Shown: positions 49,985-58,582 of the stretch, piece by piece
Layout: every line of letters starts with the position of its first letter
Numbering within the stretch: position 1 is the stretch's first letter
Origin: Valencia hispanica
Lineage: Eukaryota; Chordata; Actinopteri; Cyprinodontiformes; Valenciidae
Assembly: GCA_963556495.2 (NCBI GenBank)
Contig: OY747703.1
Coordinates: 29,735,796 to 29,799,795, forward strand
Direction of reading: 5' to 3'
DNA length: 64,000 nucleotides
Position numbers and translations under genes: made by a program
The notes under the pieces: model-generated
Databases searched by the model: none
Seen by the model: the letters and a program-made list of their open reading frames with translations, nothing else
Told to the model about the DNA's origin: nothing

Positions 49985-50021
<37 letters not shown>
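49985..50021. repeat. (TA)n tract at transposon insertion
   Basis: Left half of the TA microsatellite into which the intact Tc1 element has inserted; continues at 51635. Confidence 0.9.
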
Positions 50022-50029
<8 letters not shown>

Positions 50030-51631
50030 TCTCAAAAAAATTAGCAGATTGTGATAAAGTTCATTCTTTTCCATAATGTAATGATAAAAATTAAACTTTC
50101 ATATATTTTAGATTCATTGCACACCAACTGAAATATTTCAGGTCTTTTATTGTTTTAAAACTGATGATTTTGGCATACAGCTCATGAAAACCCAATATTC
50201 CTATCTCAAAAAATTAGCATATCATGAAAAGGTTCTCTAAACGAGCTATTAACCTAATCATCTGAATCAACTAATTAACTCTAAACACCTGCAAAAGATT
50301 CCTGAGGCTTTTAAAAACTCCCAGCCTGGTTCATTACTCAAAAATGCAATCATGGGTAAGACTGCCGACCTGACTGCTGCCCAGAAGGCCATCATTGACA
50401 CCCTCAAGCAAGAGGGTAAGACACAGAAGGAAATTTCTAAACGAATAGGCTGGTCCCAGCGTGCTGTATCAAGGCACCTCAGTGGGAAGTCTGTGGGAAG
50501 GAAAAAGTGTGGCAGAAAACGCTCCACAACGAGACGAGGTGACCGGACCCTGAGGAAGATTGTGGAGAAGGACCGATTCCAGACCTTGGGGGACCTGCGG
50601 AAGCAGTGGACTGAGTCTAGAGTAGAAACATCCAGAGCCACCGTGCACAGGCATGTGCAGGAAATGGGCTACAGGTGCCGCATTCCCCAGGTCAAGCCAC
50701 TTTTGAACCAGAAACAGCGGCAGAAGCGCCTGACCTGGGCTACAGAGAAGCAGCACTGGACTGTTGCTCAGTGGTCCAAAGTACTTTTTTCGGATGAAAG
50801 CAAATTTTGCATGTCATTCGGAAATCAAGGTGCCAGAGTCTGGAGGAAGACTGGGGAGAAGGAAATGCCAAAATGCCTGAAGTCCAGTGTCAAGTACCCA
50901 CAGTCAGTGATGGTCTGGGGTGCCATGTCAGCTGCTGGTGTTGGTCCACTGTGTTTTATCAAGGGCAGGGTTAATGCAGCTAGCTATCAGGAGATTTTGG
51001 AGCACTTCATGCTTCCATCTGCTGAAAAGCTTTATGGAGATGAAGATTTCATTTTTCAGCACGACCTGGCACCTGCTCACAGTGCCAAAACCGCTGGTAA
51101 ATGGTTAACTGACCATGGTATTACTGTGCTCAATTGGCCTGCCAACTCTCCTGACCTGAACCCCATAGAGAATCTGTGGGATATTGTGAAGAGGAAGTTG
51201 AGAGACGCAAGACCCAACACTCTGGATGAGCTTAAGGCCGCTATCGAAGCATCCTGGGCCTCCATAACACCTCAGCAGTGCCACAGGCTGATTGCCTCCA
51301 TGCCACACCGCATTGAAGCAGTCATTTCTCTAAAAGGATTCCCGACCAAGTATTGAGTGCATAACTGAGCATAATTATTTGAAGGTTGACTTTTTTTTAT
51401 ATTAAAAACACTTTTCTTTTATTGGTCGGATGAAATATGCTAATTTTTTTAGATAGGAATTTTGGGTTTTCATGAGCTGTATGCCAAAATCATCAGTTTT
51501 AAAACAATAAAAGACCTGAAATATTTCAGTTGGTGTGCAATGAATCTAAAATATATGAAAGTTTAATTTTTATCATTACATTATGGAAAAGAATGAACTT
51601 TATCACAATATGCTAATTTTTTGAGAAGGAC

Positions 51632-51634
<3 letters not shown>
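50022..51634 (+). mobile_element. Complete Tc1-like transposon with ~200-bp terminal inverted repeats
   Basis: 1613 bp. Terminal inverted repeats 50022-50222 and 51435-51634 are about 98% identical, with the shared text 'gtccttctcaaaaaa' at the outer edges. The right edge reads CAGGTCC (on the reverse strand) as expected for this family, while the left reads TATGTCC. Flanks are TA repeat, so the TA target duplication is hidden in the microsatellite. The encoded transposase is full-length, so this is the best candidate for a recently mobile element here. Confidence 0.95.
50352..51356 (+). CDS. Tc1-like DDE transposase, intact
   Basis: 334 codons, the usual length for Tc1 transposases (about 340), from an ATG in the context ATCATGGG with no stops. 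It cuts and pastes the element. The N-terminal paired-like region has two helix-turn-helix domains (residues about 10-110, with a basic GRKKCGRKRST linker). The catalytic triad is Asp148 (LFSDESKF), Asp238 (FQHDLAPAH) and Glu273 (SPDLNPIENLWD), giving the DD34E spacing. A 'GVGPL' glycine-rich box lies near 196-200. A single ORF with no intron, bounded by its own terminal repeats. Nothing visible disables the protein; only the altered left transposon tip argues against full activity. Confidence 0.95.
   Translation: MGKTADLTAAQKAIIDTLKQEGKTQKEISKRIGWSQRAVSRHLSGKSVGRKKCGRKRSTTRRGDRTLRKIVEKDRFQTLGDLRKQWTESRVETSRATVHRHVQEMGYRCRIPQVKPLLNQKQRQKRLTWATEKQHWTVAQWSKVLFSDESKFCMSFGNQGARVWRKTGEKEMPKCLKSSVKYPQSVMVWGAMSAAGVGPLCFIKGRVNAASYQEILEHFMLPSAEKLYGDEDFIFQHDLAPAHSAKTAGKWLTDHGITVLNWPANSPDLNPIENLWDIVKRKLRDARPNTLDELKAAIEASWASITPQQCHRLIASMPHRIEAVISLKGFPTKY

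Positions 51635-51706
<72 letters not shown>
51635..51706. repeat. (TA)n(CA)n microsatellite
   Basis: TA repeats to 51675 then CA repeats to 51706; right half of the tract split by the Tc1 insertion. Confidence 0.97.
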
Positions 51707-51709
<3 letters not shown>

Positions 51710-52507
51710 CTACTGAACAAGAAAACCGGGTGGGAGGATTGCATCCATTTTTGCATAGAAACTTTTACTATTCAGCATTTTGAATGTGTTAAATTTGTGT
51801 AAGTCTATCTTCTGCTTCCCACCAAATTACTATGTGCAAGTTGTTGAGCTGTAATTTATTCAGATTGCAATTATAACAAAAACTTTTTTTATTCTTTTTT
51901 TTTTACATATATCTAAAATACTCAAAAAAAGCAACTTGGGAAGCTGAACTACCTAGCCAATGCTAGTTAACACGTACCCCTAAGAGTGGACATAAAGAGA
52001 ATTCTAGATGTTCGCTCTTGGGGGTGGGCTAAGATTGTTTTCACTCTGCGTATTAATGCATTTTAAGGTATAGTTGGCGTTTGAACTATTAAATATAGGA
52101 CAATGGTTTCTCAAAAAACATTCTGATGTTACAGAGCTTTATTTCTCCATCTCAGCAGGGGGGTGGGGGGTTCTCTTCTGTTATGTTGATATGACTTGTT
52201 AGTTTATATCACACAGGTGGTATCATGCTCTGCAGATAAAATATATTTCACCATTTCAAAACAAACGTGTTTCTCATAAGGATGGATTTAACACTAAATC
52301 AGTTTTTAGATTAAAGATTATTTATTGTCATATAATACAGAATCTTTCATCTGAAAAAAAAAGAGTTAAGAATTTAGCATTTCACATTTTAGCCATTTAA
52401 AATGATCAGTGCTGTTAGTGTGGTTAGCAAGATTAAAAACAGACCCATTTTGCGTTCCGTATAGAGTACGTAAGTAGACCTTTACCTGCGCGACCATAAG
52501 AATCGGT
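51707..52507. other. Unassigned AT-rich DNA
   Basis: No gene or element recognised. Confidence 0.4.
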
Positions 52508-53130
52508 GTGTTTACATGCAGTGAAAGAAAACCGAATTATTGCCTTAGTGTGACTGAATTCAGACATTTGAAATGCATGTATACACCTTAGTCCGGCTGA
52601 AGTTGAACCGAACTGGCTTTCTCTTAATCGAGCTAATGCACCCAGTTATTGTGGTTACAAAGACGAATTTCACTGCATGTATACAGCAGAAGCAGCTTAG
52701 GCGGACTATTAGCAGCCTGGGTACCCCCCTTTCGAGAAGTGACGAGACAGGATAAGCGGGAATAACAATACCGGAATGACAACAGCACAGCAGCAACAGC
52801 CAGTGTCACACATTCAAACAGTACAGTACTTACAAAATGTACTGTGCTGCAGTGTTGCTGTCCTCAATTTCTTCGCTCATTGTACATATCCTGCTTTTAC
52901 TCTGTCTGCTTCATTGCTGCCAGAGTTTGTTTACTATCTGGGTGGTAACTAGGCCAACTGGAAGAATGCCAACATGGAAGGGCGCATGTCACCACCTATT
53001 GTTGTGGAGTAGAACGCACTTCATTCATTATTTCAATTTTCTGAGCAAGCTGGGAAAAAGGCTCCTATTCTGGTTAGGGTATTATTTGATTATTGCCATT
53101 AGCTCGATTTAGATGTGTATGTAAACATAC
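52508..53130. mobile_element. MITE with GTTTACATG-type inverted ends
   Basis: TGTTTACATGCA near the left edge (52509) pairs with the inverted TGTTTACATACA at the right (53117-53128), and further inward 'accgaattatt' pairs loosely with 'aatcgagctaat'. About 620 bp, no transposase. A family of non-autonomous transposons of this type is common in fish; the superfamily is not certain. Confidence 0.6.
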
Positions 53131-53149
53131 TGGCTTGAGAAACAGGTAC

Positions 53150-53252
53150 ATCTTCAGCAGGGTTGTGGGGGGCTGGTGGCTATCACCAGCCATCATCGGG
53201 CAATAGGCGGGGTACACCCGGTACAGCTCACCAGTCCATCGCGGCACTCTTG
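53150..53252 (+). repeat. SINE-like fish interspersed repeat fragment
   Basis: Text such as 'aggcggggtacacccggt' and 'caccagtccatcgcggcac' matches a core that I recognise from many fish genomes. Only about 100 bp is left; no tRNA-like head is seen. Confidence 0.5.
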
Positions 53253-53968
53253 ACACACTCAAACATTTCTGTCAATCAAATTTATTAGGGAGATTAAATC
53301 ATCTTGAAAAGAGTATAGTCATTGTTCACCACACAATTAAAAAGAAGACCGATGTCACGGTACTTCTCTGCAAGTTTTTGTTCTGCATGGCATCTATCTT
53401 CTTCCGATGAAAAGGGGTCAGTTCCAAAAGTAGACACCCATGTCAATGAAGAGCCCACCTCTTGCTCATACATGTTTGCCACAACAGAGGCACATGGGAG
53501 CAGCTCCTCAGAGACTTCAGCTTGACACCTGGCTGCGGCCAGTTCATTAGGTATTCCACGTCCTAAAAAATGAATCAAAACAAAACAGTTTAGTTTGGCT
53601 GTATTATTGTCAACTTTAAGTTGTAAATATGTTATATTTAAATATTTTGTTTGGCATACCTGGGATCCCGTGTGCATCTCATGATTAGACCACTTTGTCA
53701 AGTCCAATTTACTCACTTGAGATGTCAGATTTGACATGAAGAATTTAGTTAGGTTGTACTCCATATGTTCACAACCGCTTGGTCTAGTAGGTGCACCAGA
53801 GCCTGTTTCAAGGGATAGTTAACACGGTTGTTCACCTTTGCCCACAACCTTTCCACTTGAAGGTTCTGTTGATCACAAGTTCAAATCATTTTTCAGAGAA
53901 CATATGACAGCAGAAAATGTAACAAGAAATTACTGATTTTTTTTCTTAATCATTTTATTTATGTCATA

Positions 53969-55229
53969 CAGTGGCTTGCAAAAGTATTCGGCCCCCTTGA
54001 ACTTTTCCACATTTTGTCACATTACAGCCACCAATTTTATTGGAATTCCACGTGAAAGACCAATACAAAGTGATGTACACGTGAGAAGTGGAACGAAAAT
54101 CATACATGATTCCAAACATTTTTTACAAATAAATAACTGAAAAGTGGGGTGTGCGTAATTATTCTGCCCCCTGAGTCAATACTTTGCAGAACCACCTTTT
54201 GCTGCAATTACAGCTGCCAGTCTTTTAGGGTATGTCTCTACCAGCTTTGCACAACTAGAGACTGAAATTCTTGCCCATTCTTCTTTGCAAAACAGCTCCA
54301 GCTCAGTCAGATTAGATGGACAGCGTTTGGGAACAGCAGTTTTCAGATCTTGCTACAGCTTCTCGATTGGATTTAGATCTGGACTTTGACTGGGCCATTC
54401 TAACACATGGATGTGTTTTGTTTTAAACCATTCCATTGTTGCCCTGGATTTATGTTTAGGGTCGTTGTCCTGCTGGAAGGTGAACCTTCGCCCCAGTGTC
54501 AAGTCTTTTGCAGACTCCAAGAGGTTTTCTTCCAAGATTGCCCTGTATTTGGCTCCATCCATCTTCCCATCAACTCTGACCAGCTTCCCTGTCCCTGCTG
54601 AAGAGAAGCACCCCCAGAGCATGATGCTGCCACCACCATATTTGACAGTGGGGATGGCGTGTTCAGAGTGATGTCCAGTGTTAGTTTTCCGCCACACATA
54701 GCGTATTGCATTTTGGCCAAAAAGTTCCATTTTGGTCTCATCTGACCAGAGCACCTTCTTCCTCATGTTTGCTGTGTCCCCCACATGATTTGTGGCAAAC
54801 TGCAAACGGGACTTCTTATGGTTTTCTTGTAACAATGGCTTTCTTCTTTCCACTCTTCCATAAAGGCCAACTTTGTGCAGTGCATGACTAATAGTTGTCC
54901 TATGGACAGATTCCCCCACCTGAGCTGTAGATCTCTGCAGCTCGTCCAGAGTCACCATGGGCCTCTTGGCTGCATTTCTGATCAGCGCTCTCCTTGTTCG
55001 GCCTGTGAGTTTAGGTGGACGGCCTTGTCTTGGCAGGTTTACAGTTGTGCCATACTCCTTCCATTTCTGAATGATCGCTTGAACAGTGCTCCGTGGGATG
55101 TTCAAGGTTTGGGAAATCTTTTTGTAGCCTAAGCCTGCTTTAAATTTCTCAATAACTTTATCCCTGACCTGTCTGGTGTGTTCTTTGGACTTCATTGTGT
55201 TGTTGCTCCCAACATTCTCTTAGACAACC
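53969..55229 (-). mobile_element. Tc1-like transposon, 5'-truncated
   Basis: Lies in intron 2 of the integrase-core gene remnant. The left terminal repeat starts CAGTGGCTTGCAAAAGTATT at 53969 after a TA (53967-53968). The expected inverted repeat at the right is not found; sequence similarity to the family fades at about 55229, just where a 21-bp match to the THAP transposon begins. The transposase has one nonsense change (see the separate entry). Confidence 0.88.
54176..55195 (-). pseudogene. Tc1-like transposase with one premature stop
   Basis: The frame from ATG at 55195 to TGA at 54176 is 339 codons, the normal family length, and is broken only by an in-frame TAG at codon 281. It falls where the family has Trp in the ...PIEKLW motif, so a single-base change is enough to explain it. 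N-terminal helix-turn-helix domains (about 5-120) precede the catalytic Asp152 (WSDETKMELFG), Asp243 (QQDNDPKH) and Glu278 (SPDLNPIE), spaced DD34E. The catalytic residues are intact but the last 59 residues would be lost, so function is unlikely. Confidence 0.93.
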
Positions 55230-55409
55230 TCTGATGAAACATTGACAGACATGCATTTGCGCACCACAAATTGCCCAAATTCCAAATTACCCTATGTATG
55301 AAATGTAATTAGGTTTAGGCCTAATTATATTGTGTGTTGAACAATAATCTGTTTATAAATTACAGGCCAAATAAAATATTTGATCATCCATCCGCACATC
55401 CATCCGTCC

Positions 55410-55628
55410 TCATTATGTCTCTAACTTCACCACGACAGTAATGGCTCAGTTATCCGCTACTATAACTATGTAATGGCGGTTCAATTTGATCCGGAATCTG
55501 ATCCAGACAGCGAGGCACCTGAAGAGGAACCAGAAAGGTAGAGCACGTCTTCCACAGGTGATCCAGACAGACGTGCTGCACGGAGGGACAGTAATTATAC
55601 AGTCTATGTGCACGGAGGGAAGGGGCTC

Positions 55629-55660
<32 letters not shown>

Positions 55661-56540
55661 TTCTTGTATTGCTATCGTATTTAGGCATACGTGTGTGTGT
55701 ATGTGTGTGCGAGAGACGCGTGAGTGACAGACGAAAAGAGAGCGGAGAATGAATACGCTGCATGTTTTTAATAGCGTAAAAAAGAAAAACGAAATGCAAT
55801 ATGTGACGGTCGGTGTTGATTGTTTTGGTTTTTTTTGGTCGGTGTTGAATCTGTGGCAGTCGGAGTTTAATCTGCGGCGCACCGCCACAGATTCGTCATG
55901 TTTGGGAAACACTGGTGTATACCAGCTGAAGGACATTATTGCGGAAATATAGGCTACTTACTTGTATAGGGATATTTGCTGGTTCACGGAGGGTTGGTAT
56001 GATACTGGTAAAAGTTTACGACGATCTTCGAATCCACCGCTGTGTTGTCCCAAGTTAATAAAACATCCATCAGAGAAATGTTTGCCACAAACGACCACGC
56101 GCTTCGGGATTCGGTCGGGTACATTCCCTGCATAAATAAAGTCCATCCACAAGCTTTTCAGTGGCTCGGAAGAGGGGAGGACAGTGTCGATGTGGTCTTG
56201 ACTCCACGTTGTCGGTTAGTTGTTTGCCTTTTACCGTAGCTCTTGTTGTTTAGGTTGTAATACGCGCCGCAGGGGGAGGGACTTGGAGAGTGTAGTTCAG
56301 AGAAAGGGGTAATTGGCTGGAACTCAGTGACGACATATGCCGAAACGTGAGGTCATATGCCGAACTGCAAAACAGCCCGTTTCTGAGTGCATTATTTCAC
56401 TATTTAGGCAGACATACATGGGTACAAAGGAAACACTAATCAGTCGTTTTAACCCCTTAGGGGACATAGGCAGGCTGGGGAAACTAACAAATATGACCAA
56501 AAAACTCAAAAAATGCTAATTTCATGCCAGGGGAAGATTA
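55410..56540 (-). mobile_element. THAP-type DNA transposon fragment, copy 2 (right end, THAP exon)
   Basis: Matches the copy at 4310-4665 over 55520-55985, then continues into a minus-strand exon at about 55958-56180. This exon encodes the C-terminal half of a THAP zinc finger: WMDFIYAGNVPDR, then VVVCGKHFSDGCFIN, with the CxxH pair of the C2CH site. The first Cys pair is not visible in that frame; the upstream part looks frameshifted. The right end has AATTTCATGCCAGGGG (56518-56533), the inverse of the left tip of copy 1. THAP domains bind specific DNA; here it likely served the transposon's own recognition. No catalytic domain found. Confidence 0.65.
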
Positions 56541-57411
56541 GATTATTGAAGTATTTAAAAATTATACATTTAAACTGAAGGTATAAAATCAAACTGTTCA
56601 CTACGTCTCAGCGTTAATATTTATATTTAGTACTTTTAATATAAGTGTGTATGTATATAATATTAATAAAAAATAAATATAATTATATTTAATCTCATAT
56701 TTTCAAACTGAGTACCTATGTTTGATTTTGTATTGCCAAGCACTCACCCTTGTTGATGTGGTTTGGAGATATGGTGGCCGGCTGAGGATGTGCCTATATT
56801 GTGACAGCTTCTCTTGCATGTAAAGACACAGGGAAAACTCCCTGCCCTGGTCAACTCTGACTTGGTCCCACATGCCATGCTTCACAACTGCAGGTCTGGA
56901 ATAAATGTTCACTTGACTGAACTGAATGTAACTGATTTATTAAGAGAAAGATGTAAATACATGAAAGACACACAGGGGAGGAATGAAATATGGCGAGTTC
57001 TAAAAGTGGTTGTGAATATATTCACCTGTATACTTCCTTATAAATAACAAGGTTGTTTTTTACTGCCATGGTGGAATGTGAAACAATCTTGCTGCTGTAG
57101 CCATCAACGACCAAGACGTGTTGCACCGCACATCCCAAGCTTCTCATTCTGGTCCAGATGAAGTTTATGACTTAACATGTAATCTTGACGTTCTAGGCAT
57201 TGACGTTTTGGGCAGTGTGAAAGCGGCATAATGCTACGTCTGACAAAAGTCGTTTTCTCCTCAGGTCAAGTTGAGCACAGAATCTTCTGACGCTTCTTTG
57301 CGAGCACTCTATGATATTCATCTGCTTCAGCGTGCAGGATATTTCAGGGTGTGTCATCCCGGTTTTGAAAAACTCCATAAATAATGTGGAGTGTGGGTCC
57401 AGCGGCGCCAT

Positions 57412-58582
57412 GGTGTCGTTAATTCACTCTCATTTTTGCGCAAAGAACAATTCCCGGGTCACGTACATTGCAGCAATTAAATATTACAAACAAATTCCGT
57501 CATGCGGCCCGTTTTTCAGTTTCGTAGTTTTTGATCCAAGACAAAAATTTAAAACATGAGAAACCTGGTCGCATTTTCATTTTTTGATTTTTGTTTGTCA
57601 ATCAAAAATAGAAAGGACGAATGATACACATATTCAAACTGTAACCCAATGTTTCAGTTTATGCACAAAATGAAACCACCAGAAATAATAGAAAAAAGGC
57701 ACTTATTGTGGCAAGACAGTTATCTCTGCCAGAATACGTTTCCCTTCTTTTGGGAGCATGCAAAGAGTATGCAGAGATTCCTGTAAAACACATTTTTTGT
57801 AGCTAGATAAACCAAATGATTGGATCATATTAAAGCTGCACTATGTAATATTCTTGTTAAAAGAAAAGAAAAGAAAAAGAAAAAAAATCTGTCCGTTTTT
57901 TTCTGTACTGATGATACGATTGACTAGTATGTTTTGCCACGGTGGCATGTAAGTGTGGCAATTCCATTTATTTTGAGGTGATTTAGGTCTGAACAGCCAG
58001 GGGTGTTTGAGAGAGCATGTGTTATGAGTGTAGAATATTCGAGTCGAGATTTTAAGTGTAAATATTGTAGTTTTTAAACTAGAGCAAGATAAAAACCCTC
58101 AAGGTAAAGGAAAGAATAGGTGGAATTACCCTTTAGCCATTTTCAGAAATGGAAGCTAACTTCAGCTTCGTATCCACCATGTAGCAACTTTTAGATGCAT
58201 CCCTTCTCAACACAGCTGAATCAAATGAAAGCCTTGTTACCAGGCCTTTGCAGAGCTGACAAACTGCTGAGGAGGGAGTTGAACCATTTGATTCCGGTGT
58301 GTTGGAGCAGGCATCTAAGGATGGTAGATTTCGAGGACAAGGGTTGGGTACCCCCGTTCTAGAGTAACAATTTATGTAATGAATACTGTTGTAACTGTTT
58401 ATCTGATTAACAGAAAAAGGTTAGATTTTGGAGTGATCTTGTGCCGCTTTATTAGTCTAGTTTTTGACAAATCCTTTTACTTTTGTCTGTTAAGCCAAGA
58501 AAGGAAAGAGAGCTATGTCTACTCATAAGATAACTTTGTAAAGAATCTGTAGAGGAGAACTATCTATCTTATTCCGGTAACC
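57412..58582. other. Unassigned DNA
   Basis: No gene recognised. At 57829 TTAA is followed by 'agctgcactatgtaatattc', which resembles the tip of a TTAA-type transposon, but the inverted partner was not found. An (AAAAG)n-like run is at 57860-57885. Confidence 0.4.

Larger units (their letters stand above)
53294..57411 (-). pseudogene. Multi-exon integrase-core (rve, DDE) gene remnant
   Basis: Four minus-strand exons can be read. Exon 1 (57411-57026) has a helix-turn-helix-like N-terminus, a Asp-containing HLDQNEKLGMCG block and VDGYSSKIV. Exon 2 (56895-56748) has VRVDQGREF with the second Asp and ends in QTTSTR. Exon 3 (53865-53660) has NLQVERLW, giving the catalytic Glu, then [20 protein letters not shown]. 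Exon 4 (53562-53294) has [10 protein letters not shown] and a Cys/acidic C-terminus. Exon edges carry GT/AG signals: ACAG|GTGAAT, AAGG|GTGAGT and CCAG|GTATG as donors, TTCCAG, CAACAG and TTTTAG as acceptors. Joins 1-2 and 2-3 stay in frame. Stops in exon 1, a frameshift around 57100 and another in exon 3 show decay. Resembles uncharacterised integrase-core proteins of fish and other animals. It could be a transposon (Ginger-like) or a host-domesticated gene. Confidence 0.65.
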
